Shown one piece after another: positions 52,293-63,477 of a DNA stretch of 64,000 nucleotides. Under the pieces are notes generated by a model. It was not told the DNA's origin and did not search any database. It saw only the letters and a list, made by a program, of their open reading frames with translations. Within the stretch, counting starts at the first letter, position 1. Every line of letters starts with the position of its first letter. The stretch is from positions 1-64,000 of the forward strand of contig NW_022985705.1 in NCBI RefSeq assembly GCF_902459465.1. Reading direction: 5' to 3'. The DNA comes from Asterias rubens. Lineage: Eukaryota; Echinodermata; Asteroidea; Forcipulatida; Asteriidae. The translations under genes and the position numbers were made by a program.

Positions 52293-55200
52293 TCACCTTT
52301 TTGCAGTTTGTTGAACTAAGAAACCATACTTATCAATACTCTGATAGATTCCAATGTACCCGGCTGCTCTAGAGGTCACTGGCATGATGAGGTCACGGCA
52401 GAAATTCTCTCTTGTGATTGGTTGATTGCATTCTGGTTGGATCGGGTTGCAGCCAATGAATTCTAAGAAGCTTATAACAAAATCAAAGCAGTTGTGTCTA
52501 TCGTCTTGATATCTGAAACATGAAGAAAAGAAAAAAATGAAAGAAAAATTTAGATTTCGGAGTAGAAAAGGGGATTTATTTATTTATTAAAACAAAAAAC
52601 TAAATGTCCACAGATTTACATTTAACTTACACCATTTGAAGATAATGATAGTAGAAAGCTCCACTTACTTAAAAACTGGGGAGGTGCTGTAGTTTGTGAG
52701 AGATGAGTAACACAATGTCCCAGAAATACGTTTTACATGCTAAAATAATATTCCTCTTTAGAGACGAAAATTATTTTTGTGACTTGTTTTACTCATTGTG
52801 ATACTTTAAAGACGCTGGACACTATTGGTAATTATCAAAGACTAGTCTTTACAGTTAGTGTTTCTAAAAATATGCATAAAATAACAAACCTGTGAAAATT
52901 TGAGCTCAATCCGTCGTCGAAGTTGCGAGATATTAATGAAAGAAAAAAAAACACCCTTGTCACACGAAGTTGTGTGCTTTCAAATCAAGATGCTTGATTT
53001 TGAGACCTCAACTTCTAAATCTCAGGTCTTGAAATCAAATTCGTGGAAAATTACCTTTTTTTCTTGAAAACTAAGTCACTTCAGAGGGAGCTGTTTCTCA
53101 AAAACAATACTATCAACCTCTCCCCATTACTCATTATCAAAAACAGTGCTATGACAATAATTATTTTGAGTAATTGAGTAAAGCACTCCTTTCTTCGTGG
53201 GGCGCTATAGAAATGCTTGTTTATTATTATTATAACCAATAGTGTCCACTGCCTTTAAGGGAAGCTTGGGTGAATTAGACCGCTCAGCCACAACACACAA
53301 CAATTTGCTTTGATTCTACAGCCATAATGACTCTCAAGCCTGGCCGGTAGAGCAGAATGAACTGGACCTACCCAATTTGGCAAAGCAATTATGGCCAGTG
53401 CCTTGCTCATCCCACTTTTGTATGTGAATGTGAAAAAATCGCAACACTTCGCACGTCCTATTGAGAGCCAAATAAATGGAGACTGATACATGTATTGCAT
53501 TGAATGCTGTGCACTATAATTTCATACCAACCTTTCTCTACACCACTGAGGATCAGCAGCAGCCTCTGCTAGTCTCCCATCCCAGCCGTTCTTCATCTCC
53601 TCATCATACTCCTCCACTAGAGGTACAGTCAAACACTGATGCCATCCTGTAGACTCCGAATGGACTCCTGATTCATCAAAACTGTATACTGATCCTGCAA
53701 GTGGGTCAAATGGAAGGGAGAAAATGTACTGCATTGACCTTTCTTCATGACCTAGACAACCAAAACCAATATCCTCCATTTGAAAAAAAGTAATGGCATA
53801 ACCCTTAAAGGCACTGGACACGTTTTGTAATATGGACTAAGCCCAATACTCACACTTGGTGTATCTCAACATAATGTGTGGCAGATCAGAGCACCCCCAG
53901 CCTATATTAACTCTCTCATGAATAACTTAGTTCCATCCCATACGCCCTCACTGATATGTTCAAAACACACACACAGTAGAGGATGTACTCACATCAAATA
54001 AACATGTCTTGTTTTATTCCTCTTCATTACAGTTAATAAAGAACCTTCGGACAAAAAGTACAAGCCCTTTTACCTTGCATTACATGAATAAAAATAAAAA
54101 CTGTGAACATCTTTGCTCATTGAAGCTGCAAGAAAACAATGAAAGAAAAAACACCCTTTTTGCACAAGTGTGTTTCTGATGCCTGAAGTCTTTAATTATT
54201 TGAGTGAGAAATTACCTCTTTCTCAAAAACAATGCTACTTCAGACGAAGCCATTTGTCACAATGTTTTGTACTGTCGACAGCTCTCCATTGCTTGTTACC
54301 AAATAAGTTTGGATATTTTATACAATTAAGTAAGCCTTCTGCTATTTAAACTAAACATTATCTGAAAAAAACTATTTTGCACTTTAAACAGGAGGTCATT
54401 GGTTCAAATCCTGCTCAACTAAATTGTCTTTGTTCAACCCCAATAGTGTGGCTACATGTATAAATGGATAAAAGTACATTCCACTCTACCTTTGGAAGTA
54501 GTTAATCCTGTGTGTAAATTTTTGCCTGGTCCATAGGAACTGCAGTGTGTGAATGAAACACAATGGAGTACGATCTTTAAGAAAGAAGTTTGCCTTAAAA
54601 ATACCAGGCACCTTTGAATTGTACAGAAAAGTTTGCAAAAAATATTTTGCAAAGTATGGTGATTCTTGCATGAATTGGAGAATATAGCGCGTCCTTGACT
54701 CGTATCCAACAAGGCCGAATGTATGCTCGGTTTAAAGGGAAGGTACATGTTTGGTAATTGTCAAAGACCAGTCTTCTCACTTCGTGTATCCCATCATAAG
54801 CATAAAATAACAAGCCTGTGAACATTTGGGCTCAATTGGTCATCGAAGTTGCAAGAAAATGATGAAAGAAAACACACCCTTGTTGGACCAATTTGTGTGC
54901 TTTCAGATAGGAATAAAAGACTTCTAGCTAGAAGTCTTTTATTATTTTAGTGAGAAAATACCTCTTTCTCAAAAACTATGTTACTTCAGAGGGAGTGGTT
55001 TCCCAAAATGTTTTATACTATCAACAGCTCTCCAATGCTCGTTACCAAGTCAGTTTTAAAGTTAACATTTGTTTTGAGTAAATACCAAACGTGTACCTTC
55101 CCTTTAAAGCTTGTGTTTACTAGACCACAATTTATTTTACAAGATCGGAATCAAAATAAGTTGAACAAGCAAGCACTGAAGAGACTATCTACATTGTAGA

Positions 55201-55988
55201 CAAAGATCTCATAATCTGTCTTTGCATTGATACTCAAGAGAATTGAAAGATACAATCAGGTAATTTTCACAAAGCCATTTCACAATTAGGTTGCCTATTT
55301 AAAATGCTATGTCAGATTTTTGGCCGATTTTAAGTTATTTTGATTGGGGGTCGAGAAAGTTACAAGCTTTCATTTGAGCCATTGCTCGAAAAAGTCCGCC
55401 AATTATTAGTAGCAGTGAAATAAAGTGCTCAAAATTAGTTTTTGTTGGGATCACAACAATACATCATGTGACCAATTCTTATGTGTTTTATAAGAAACGT
55501 TTTAAATTTTTGTCATGGTTCCTGACCAAAGTAAAAGTTAAACTTTTTTTCGTTAGAGCGGGTGATACTCTTTTAAATGTTTGGGGCCAAAAATCTGAAA
55601 TAGCATGTTTAATATTGAATTGGAAAATACGAGACCACAGCTGGCTAGTCCGGGCTTGCTGGCCCAATACTAAAATCACTGGCCATGAGCCAGCAGTCCA
55701 GTGCTAATCTCGAGCCCTGTGTGTTATTTTTTCACCAGTCACCTCTGCCTATAGGCTCAATACTCACGTGAGAAAGTCACCAACTGTTGGCTTGATGACC
55801 AAGCTGTAAGGTACCCCATGGGCCGACAGAAACGGTGACGGATACCGTGCCACTGGGGATGTCACACTAGACTGATCAACAACATTTCCACACATGGGGC
55901 AATGGGTCAGTACGCTGAAGATAAAGATCTTAGTTTGAGGCTGGCAATCATGGGAGAAGGATCTGACACTCTGAAATGATGATGACAT
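52293..55988 (-). CDS. MKRN2OS: MKRN2OS (C3orf83)-like protein
   Basis: Orthologue of a small vertebrate protein of unknown function, named only for lying opposite MKRN2. Coding exons on the minus strand: 55988-55768, 54539-54490, 53694-53532, 52512-52293 (TGA). The total is 654 nt, 217 residues, with all phases agreeing; human is about 223. Matches in order: KIFIFSVLTHCPMCGNVV with a CPxC pair, PFLSAHGVPYSLVIKPTVGD, SYGPGKNLHTGLTTSKGSVY (spanning the 50-nt exon), STGWHQCLTVPL, RYQDDRHNCFDFVISFLEFI and a C-terminal AGYIGIYQSIDKYGFLV. The start ATG lies three bases after a possible acceptor (TTTATTCCAG), so a 5' exon probably exists; a candidate at 56662-56624 would add MSTFSGHHQQAWQ in frame. 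MKRN2 itself is not in the window. The introns hold MITEs. Confidence 0.9.
52806..53258. mobile_element. GGACACTATTGG-family MITE with nested LINE tail
   Basis: The ends TTAAAGACGCTGGACACTAT and ATAGTGTCCACTGCCTTTAA enclose a standard interior interrupted at about 53172-53232 by AAGCACTCCTTTCTTCGTGG, GGCGCTATAGAAATGC and (TTATTA)n, an L2-like LINE 3' tail. It is in the last intron of the MKRN2OS-like gene. Confidence 0.85.
53806..54312. mobile_element. Diverged GGACACTATTGG-family MITE with an insertion
   Basis: Starts TTAAAGGCACTGGACACGTT directly after the exon 53532-53694 flank. It is interrupted from about 53880 to 54075 by unrelated sequence, and resumes with TGAAAGAAAAAACACCCTTT and TTCAGACGAAGCCATTTGTC up to CTCCATTGCTTGTTACCAAA. 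The right end is lost. Confidence 0.6.
54731..55108. mobile_element. Subfamily MITE with TTTAAAGGGAAGGTACA termini
   Basis: The ends TTTAAAGGGAAGGTACATGT and ACGTGTACCTTCCCTTTAAA differ from the main family, but the interior is the same (GAAAACACACCCTTGTTGGA; ACTTCAGAGGGAGTGG). The centre has a perfect hairpin AAAAGACTTCTAGCTAGAAG. It looks like a terminal-repeat switch between related families. Confidence 0.85.
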
Positions 55989-56025
55989 CTGCTGGAATAA
56001 AGTAAGAGTTATTAAGTGAATAGAG

Positions 56026-56518
56026 TTGCGATAACGTATCGCAACTAAAACTGTCAGGGCTTTAAATTTAAACTGGGTGGACTGCAGGCTAGGTCAGGGA
56101 TTTTAGCATTAGGCCAGTAAGACCAGACAAGTCCAGCCTTGGCTTGTGCATATCAATTTTACTCAGAGTTGGCCACAAAAGTGGAAGTAGATTTGAACAA
56201 CAACCTTTTATTGTAACCCTCCACCCTTCTATTCTAAGTGTAATCATCTAAACAAGTTTTCAGAGGTGCTCTCTTTCGTTATATATCACTCAACAAAGTT
56301 GATAAGAAAGTTATACTGAGTCTGCATTGATTGATTGTGTGGGCGTGGCTTTTTATTTTATAACACGGTACGTGTTGAGTGTGGAAGTGGTCTAAACTCT
56401 AAACCTTCCAGCTTCCTATCCACGTCAATTGAATTATACAATTTTTACAAAGCTATCCGATAATCCGGCTTCTGGGCTAGTTGCGATAACGCAGGAGGGT
56501 TACGTTATCGCAACTACT
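56026..56518. promoter_or_regulatory. Paired TTGCGATAACG dyads upstream of the MKRN2OS-like gene
   Basis: AGTTGCGATAACGTATCGCAACT (56027-56049 region) is a compact palindrome. At 56479-56516 AGTTGCGATAACG and CGTTATCGCAACT face each other across 11 bases and are flanked by inward copies of CTTCTGGGC. TTGCGATAA resembles C/EBP or PAR-bZIP half-sites. They lie between the main ATG exon and the candidate upstream exon, so they are intronic or promoter-proximal. The regulatory role is inferred. Confidence 0.35.
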
Positions 56519-56623
56519 TCTGGGCAAGTTTTCCCCAGTTGTATTGTAACATGTTTGCCCGGTGGGTAGTGCGTGGCACCGATTTGGCCCACCACACACC
56601 AGATGCACGGTCAAACTTCTTAC

Positions 56624-56662
56624 CTGCCATGCCTGCTGGTGGTGTCCGGAAAAGGTCGACAT
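56624..56662 (-). CDS. MKRN2OS: Possible 5' exon of the MKRN2OS-like gene
   Basis: The minus strand ATG...CAG encodes MSTFSGHHQQAWQ and ends at a strong donor (GGCAG|GTAAGA). Joined to the acceptor before 55988 it continues in frame through one Gln into the main ATG, giving 231 residues. A second ATG in the same exon (GGCATGG) is out of frame, so the exon may instead be untranslated leader. Confidence 0.35.
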
Positions 56663-57736
56663 AGTTGAATCTACTGAGAGTGAGGTAACAAGCATTACTT
56701 GTGTACAGCGCCAGCGAGGAATGGGCCGTTTGAATCATTCTAAAGCATGGTTTTTAACAATCCTAGAAAGGTTTTACAAGTCTAAAACCCGCACACATTT
56801 TGATTTTTGTGTTTCACAAAATGTTGTTTGTTTACATTATTTAGTGTGGTTCCCGTGCAACCTCTCCTTGTACACTAATTCCAGGCTTCTTGAAGGCAGG
56901 GTACCACTGCACTAGATGTAGTCTTGGTTCGCTACGCCTGTCTTCTTTATTGCATCACATTGACAACAGAGGGAGCTTTACACGAGACACGGCTGCACGT
57001 TTGCGATGCGAACCAAGACCACACTGGATCTATCAAGCTGTATTATAGCTCTATGGTCAGGGTTACTATGGTCAAACCCTTACTCTATGGTCAAACTAGA
57101 CGTTCTGAACCAGATACTGGCTCTTTTACTTAAAACCATGGAGCTATAAACTTAAAACCTAATTGGCACTGACAGATATGTTAAGAGTAAACACACCTTC
57201 TATTTGTTGCATCCCTCAGGAAAATTTTGTGTTCTTTCCTTTGTCCCTGCAGTTGAAAAGTAACAGAGACTTTGAACACATTTCAAATCTTTTGGAGCAC
57301 TGCCCCAGTCTTTAGAATTCCCCTATGTGAGTAGTCCAACTTAATTGTTGGGCTGGTACTGGCTCTTTTTTGTATCATCGGTCTAGTTGTATAATATGGC
57401 AACTATTGGGACCGATGATGAGAGCTAGCCATAATGCTACCCTACAGGGAAACTTCTTCCCTTTCCTGTTTTGTTCTCGGTCTTCATATGGAAGTGATAA
57501 TAACAGTTTGAGAGTCTAACTTTTATGGATTCTGAATCCAACATAATTGTGAATCCAAAATAAAGGATTGCAAATTTATTTTCTGGTGGTGCTAACTTGC
57601 TTTAAATATTGAATTCCCCAAAAATAATAACTCTTAGTACAGTGGGTTACGTTGATTGTGCCATTGATGCTACAAGCTTGGAGCTTGGGACAGTCCAAGC
57701 ATAGAGCAAGATGAGTATGCCATGAGAAATATGTTC

Positions 57737-57880
57737 CTTTAGGGCCATCACAGATTTGAGTTTGAAAAATGGAAGGTGGGGGAGAACAAGCATTTTTCAC
57801 CATTTAAAAATGGATGCCATTGCAAGTTATTCCACCAAGATTTCTTCAAAGATCAAATCTGTGATAGCCCGGCCCTAAAG
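57737..57880. mobile_element. 144-bp inverted-repeat element
   Basis: CTTTAGGGCCATCACAGATTTGA at the left and TCAAATCTGTGATAGCCCGG...CCTAAAG at the right pair over about 24 bp with a small bulge. The interior has AAAAATGG / CCATTTTT words. It has the size and form of a small MITE. Confidence 0.75.
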
Positions 57881-58565
57881 CCAAATATCAGTCATGTGAT
57901 ATACTCATAGTAATAGTGGTGTACCAAATTCCATGCTCGGGCATGTATGCTTCAGGGCAAGGGCACCAAGGCATTTTCTCCTTTGTAAAGGGCACCCTAT
58001 ATGAGGAAATTGAACATTTTTACTGGGGCATTTCAAGGACACAAAGGCCATGACCGGGCAATCGCCTTTGTTGCCTCTGTGGAGTATCAGGCCTGCATGC
58101 TTGTATGGCACAACTTCTTTAATTAATTTCCACAACCCACCCCCGCTACGCTCTATTTAAATATCGGTCAATTCCCCCTCACCCCCCACCCCCCCCCCCC
58201 CCCCCCCCCCACCTTCCACCACAAGTCACAACCAATCATATCATATATACCTTCAACCACATGCAATGAAGAGAAGACAAGACGCATATGACGGATACAC
58301 CACTGTTTTTGAAATGGTTCATGTCCATTTATTCTACTTGGTGTTTAAGAACAAGTCAAAACAATTCAACAGACCAGGAGGTTGGTTACACAACTTTGAC
58401 ATTCATGCAGTATTTGAAGGCATTCGTTATAAGGGTTGCCAAGAATATTAATAGTGAACCAGCAAAATGTATTAGTAGGGAAATCTGTTTTGCTTCTTAG
58501 CGTAGACTCTGTCACATATACTTGGTGTTCAAGCAATAGCAAGCTAGAATGAGGTACATGCTGGG

Positions 58566-58800
58566 ATCAATTTCATAAAGCCACAATGAAACAGATATAA
58601 CTGCTTAACAAATTATTTTCTGCTAAGCAAAACATTAACAAATTTATTTGCTAAGCAAATTTGTTTACAAATTTCTTTGCTGAGCAAAAAAAGACTGAGG
58701 AACCAGTCACAACAATGTAAACTTCATTGAATGTTGGCTGGTAACCTGTTTTTGCTAAGCAAGGTTTTCTTGTGCTTACAAGTTTTATGAAATTGCGTGG
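58566..58800. mobile_element. GGGCCC-family MITE
   Basis: ATCAATTTCATAAAGCCACA to TACAAGTTTTATGAAATTGC, with repeated TGCTAAGCAAA blocks and AGGAACCAGTCACAACAATG / TTGGCTGGTAACCTG. Confidence 0.65.
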
Positions 58801-59570
58801 CTACATCTTGTCAGTAACTAGCCCAGCATCCACCTCGATCCAAGACTATCATGCGAGTACTGCGAGTATCTACGAGGTAGTCTATAAACATGGCAATTAT
58901 GAGTTTGTTATCGCCTGCTGCTGAGCTTACTATAATAGACAAAGACACTTGGTGTTGACTTTTAGAACATTATTTACCAATCAACAATTCAATTTCCATT
59001 GATGATTGTCACATTTAATGCACAAACTCGTTGCCATTGGTCTCACTGCACCAGTTACAGACAAAAAAAGGACAACAAAAAAAACACTACCTGAACAAAA
59101 TCCTTACAGAAGGGCGGACATATTTTTGGTAACAAACTTGCAATAATTGAAAAGCAGATGTGGCAATACATGCAGTTGTTTTTTTTAGGTTTTTTATATA
59201 TTATTTATATTCATTAATACACAGCCTGTAACGAGTCCAAATTCATGTCACATGTGATGTTACAAGATTTAAGCTTCAACTGTGATGCACACATAAGTTA
59301 CTCCATGGCTTATCAAAATCGACATCAAGTGAACTTCAGAAATAAGAGATTTTTTAAAACCTGAAGTGAATGAAAAGGAGATGATTGTTCACTACAATAC
59401 AAGTAGCACCGATGCTCAGATAGTTTTTGTTTTTAGTGTAAACCAAAGATCGTACAGCACCACAAGGAGCTTTTCTAGTTTGAGAACCTGAAGTGTGGCA
59501 TGGGCACCGTTCCATTAAGAAATTGTTTTGTTAAAGCGTTGAAAGCCATGGTCATTTTGTCTGCATTGGG

Positions 59571-59945
59571 CCCAATTTCATGGCTCTGCTAACCACTGAA
59601 TCCATTAGGCTCCGCCCACAGGCACAAGTATCAAGAACCGCACCCATAATACATCGGACTTGATTTGTCGATTTGTCAGACCTCCGTTGCGTTGTGATTG
59701 GTCCATATGCAATGGGGCGGAGCTCAATGGAACAGTTTATTCAGCACTTGCGATCACCATTCATCAGCCGGTAAGCGCTGAATTTCTGCGCTTGGCAAGT
59801 AAGCGAATAATGCCTAGCAATGTGGGAGTATGCACGCGACAAACAAAATCTCCTGCTAACCTGTGACATACATGTACACTAGAGCAAAATACGTGCATCC
59901 ATAAGCGCAATTCTTCGCAGGCAAGAGAAAATAAAATTGGGCATT
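59571..59945. mobile_element. GGGCCC-family MITE with a nested second element
   Basis: The outer ends are GGGCCCAATTTCATGGCTCT and GAAAATAAAATTGGGC. Inside, at 59597-59735, GAATCCATTAGGCTCCGCCC and GGGGCGGAGCTCAATGGAAC are the ends of a diverged copy of the element at 47907-48114. The remaining outer sequence (ACTTGCGATCACCATTC; AATGCCTAGCAATGTGGGAG) matches 22395-22505. Confidence 0.75.
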
Positions 59946-59982
59946 CTGATCCATAGTTGCATCAACGGAGTTGCTTACTAAA

Positions 59983-60071
59983 ATGGCGTCCAGTGAATAC
60001 ATCAAACGCCTACAGCTTTACAACGATCTTTGGAGGAAACCCATTTGGTTTTTGCCCGTATCGCATTTTAG
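59983..60071 (+). CDS. Possible first coding exon of an unrecognised gene
   Basis: An ATG in strong context (AAAATGGCG) opens MASSEYIKRLQLYNDLWRKP followed by IWFLPVSHF, then a potential donor AG|GTTTGT. The residues look like a genuine N-terminus (basic-amphipathic, Trp-rich) rather than repeat. Unspliced, the frame stops about 60140. No following plus-strand exon was found before the window end. The family is unknown. It begins just 38 bp after a MITE, so a transposon-derived origin is possible. Confidence 0.25.
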
Positions 60072-63000
60072 GTTTGTCATTTGCCATTCTTACAGTTCCA
60101 CTTGTTTATATTATACATACACCAAACTAGTTCTACTGTAAAAGATGCAGTTAAACATTGGCACAAATAAAATCAGTTTCCATATTTGAATAAAACAAAA
60201 CACATTCAAATTTACAGTTTTGTTGTGCCGGTTGAATCAAACATACTTAATTTTAACAGACGTAAGTTTGAATAATTTATGCTTTTCTTATATTTATTAC
60301 TGGTTCATTGGGTGAAAACCAAGATGAAACTTGATAAATATCAATCAAGCAGTGTCGTTAATCTAGACATGGATATTTCACTAAAATGTTAACAAACATT
60401 AAACAAAAAAAACTGGGACAAAATAACAACCAAATAAAAAAAAGGTAAACTTACAATATTATAGATATGCATTTTCAAATTATAATGTAAAATAAGTCTA
60501 GCTTTATTCAAACCTGCAGCTTTTAAAATGTGGAGACAGACCAGGAATTGGTTTTTGTGCATTCTTAAATTTCATTCTTCTCAATGTTTTGCTTTCTATT
60601 ACTGTATAAACTCCAATGAGATACTGTTAAACAATAACTTGTCATACATGTATTGCCCAGACTTTTTATTTCACCATTATTACACAAATGGAGGGACAAC
60701 CAAACATTTCACAAAAAAGATAATGCACTTTACGTGTACAAGGAGTGTTCAACAATTTGACCCATTCTAAGACAAGTAAACAATTCCCCTTGATCAAGAA
60801 TTTGCACAGCAATGCAGTAGTCTGGTTCCATTACACTGTGATCAACTACTCGAATGTGTGGTAGGCTAGACCAAAGAGTGTGGATCAATCGGCTTCGGCT
60901 AGGCGCTTTGGCTTTCGGCTGCAAATACCACAATGAAGGGAAGGATTTCCAGCCATAGGCATAGCCACATTATCAGTTCAGCAGTTTGGTTTTAAGGGAA
61001 ACCAAGTTACTGAGCGACTATAAGCGTGGCCAACAGACAATATGAAAACCCAATGTCCCCCCCCCCCCCCGATCGCTGTTATCACTTCTTAAAGACACCA
61101 CCCTTCACAAGATCCAATTGACCGATTGCCATTCTTTAGTTCGAGTGCCATTTTAGACTAGGCAATATGACCACACACGGACACAGGTTCTTCTTCGCCC
61201 ATGCCAACAATATAATAACAAAACCAAAAAATCAACAACAACAAAATCAATCATTCATTACAATACACAATATTTTTTTGTTTGATTAATACTGAAGCAA
61301 GTACACAGGCAAACAATCATCAATAAGTTTAAGAGTACACTGAGCAGATCATCAAATGGGTTCATGGTAGAAACACAAGAAAATAACCCTTGAAATGAAG
61401 ACATAAAATCATTGTAACACTACACAAGGACATCTCACTCCAGGCCAACATAAAGCACCTGTAATGCCATCAACTACGTACATGTACATTATTAAACATT
61501 ATATACCACACACATTGATCCTCATCATTTGATTGCTGGAACACGCGTTATATGCCGCCCATAAGTTTGCCACTGTATACTTCTGCAACGCTAACAAATC
61601 TTGAGTCCTAGAACGCTTGATATGTGCAGTGTCGATCCAGAAGGACATGACTGGCAGACTTGGTTGGTGTCTACACAGAGTCAGCCGAGCTTTTTATCAG
61701 GGTTTTTTAAAAGGATTTTCAGAATTGTGTCTATTGAATTTGTGGTTAAATAAAAAATAAAAAAAATCAAATGGCAAGGATCTACATGTGAGCCATATAA
61801 AAACAAATATTGAATGCATTTCTTTCGTTTCATACAACGCAGTCCTATGCATCCAATATGTGTATATTGGTGGATTAATGAGAGTTCGGACTGTACATTA
61901 TAACAAACAGGCTGCCATTTATCTTAACATGTCCCTTTCACAGCTTAAAAATGATAGCTAGTATAATAGAATTAGACAATTAATAATAGTACAAGTCAGT
62001 CACTAATATCTAGCACTAATATACATCAACACCAAGCCACTTTAACATGAGACCACTAAATGTTATCAATAAAGAACATCTTTAAATTTCTGTTTGGCTA
62101 TTTTTTTTTTTTTAAAGACTTTTTCTTTTTAATTTTTTTTTAGATTTTTATTACCATACATATTAAGCCTGCTAGTAGACCAAGAAAAACAGTTAACGCA
62201 TCGGCATGGTAACGAGCATCACTATTTCACTTGGCAACAGTGCAATGAAGAATAAATGGCCCTCTGATTGCAGCTCCACAGGGACAAGGTTGAAAATCTT
62301 GTGGGCAACAAGCAGCTTGTTCTTTGGTTAAACACCCGAGAAGGAGGATGACGTGTCAACTATGGCAAACTCTCTAAACCTATTGGTGCATGTCAATCAT
62401 GAAAGGCGTTGCTTGGATAAAATATACACTACATCCTACTTATTTAAATCAAGTAAATACCGCTTCAATAATTTTATCCTTGAAGCCCAAGTGTTAAATC
62501 ACTAAGGGCAAGCGTTTTGTTTTTTCTTCACTGCGGCTATAAAGTCAAAATGGTTCTCGCTCATTTTTTGTTTTGCTACGCTAGGAAATACATTGTTGAC
62601 CAAGATCAAGACCAAGATGAGTTTTTTTAATCGTAAGAAAGGGAAATAGAAAAAAAAATTCCATCTTTAGTTAACTGCGGTTTGGAAGTGTGAACTTTGA
62701 TCAATTGTTGGTTAATGGGCAGAGACCCCTACCTTAAGTCTGTGACTTCTGGGTAAGTTGCTTCTGCACAATCAAGTATTTCTGTGGTATTTATAATAAC
62801 GTTAAATTATCTAGTGCAACACATGTCAAGCATCAGCAATTTGTTTCTGAACCATAAATTAATGTAGTTTTTGTTTTCCCATTTGAAGAACCCAATTTGT
62901 TCAAACTGGAAAAAAAAACTTTGATTACACTTTAAGTCGATAGCAAATAAATGTGTCGCAAATGATACAAACCTGATAAAAATGCTACATTTTTCTATAA

Positions 63001-63226
63001 AATAAAAAAAAAGAAAAACAGGAAAATCAGGGGCGAAACAACTGAGAATGGAAAACAAAAAAACATGTGCTGGATGGTGAACAGATGAAACTTTTTAGGG
63101 TTTTTGTTTTTAAAGGTTTTTTTTTTTTTGGTTTTTTGTTTTGTTATATATTTTGTTGTCTACATTCTCAGCATGAGCAAAACATCATGGGCACTAACAC
63201 ACTACATTTACTTCTATTCCTTGATT

Positions 63227-63277
63227 CTAGTCTGCATCAACCTGTTCCTCCCCCTCATTAGTATCTGACGTCCACAA
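63227..63277 (-). CDS. Possible last coding exon of a gene extending beyond the window
   Basis: The minus strand shows an excellent acceptor (TTTTGTTTTGTTTTCTTTCAG) followed by 16 codons reading LWTSDTNEGEEQVDAD and TAG, in phase 0. The acidic tail is a common style of protein C-terminus. The rest of the gene would lie at coordinates above the window. The family is not recognisable from 16 residues. Confidence 0.4.
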   Translation of the reverse strand: MWTSDTNEGEEQVDAD

Positions 63278-63389
63278 CTGAAAGAAAACAAAACAAAAGA
63301 TTTCATTGCAAGTCATTCATTCAAATTATTATTATTATTCACATTTTGTAAAAGCTAAAATGAAGGTCATTTTATGAGCATCAGGCCCG

Positions 63390-63470
63390 CAAAATAGCGG
63401 GATTCGAACCAGGGTCCTAAGAGCGGACGGCGTGGAAACTTACCCCATCACCAATCGGATCTACTTAATG
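63390..63470 (-). repeat. tRNA-like fragment (SINE head)
   Basis: On the minus strand, a TTGGTGATGGGGTAAG box A-like segment and a perfect box B (GGTTCGAATCC, 63410-63400) are followed by CGCTATTTTGCGGGCCTGAT. No complete cloverleaf can be drawn. Confidence 0.5.
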
Positions 63471-63477
63471 AGCTTTT

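Larger units (their letters stand above)
55989..63226. other. Region upstream of the MKRN2OS-like gene, mostly unassigned
   Basis: Contains the dyads at 56026-56518, a candidate 5' exon (56624-56662), an inverted-repeat element (57737-57880), a 22-C run (58189-58210), two GGGCCC-family MITEs (58566-58800, 59571-59945) and a possible first exon (59983-60071). 60150-63226 is AT-rich with scattered homopolymers (C-run near 61058, T-run near 62101) and no exon that I can support. It might be the long 3' UTR or the flank of a minus-strand gene whose last coding exon is at 63227-63277. Confidence 0.5.

Noticed and set aside
57905-58135. 76-codon minus-strand frame
   Set aside because: Sequence phrases such as GGCATTTCAAGGACACAAAG suggest a dispersed repeat; no splice or start support.
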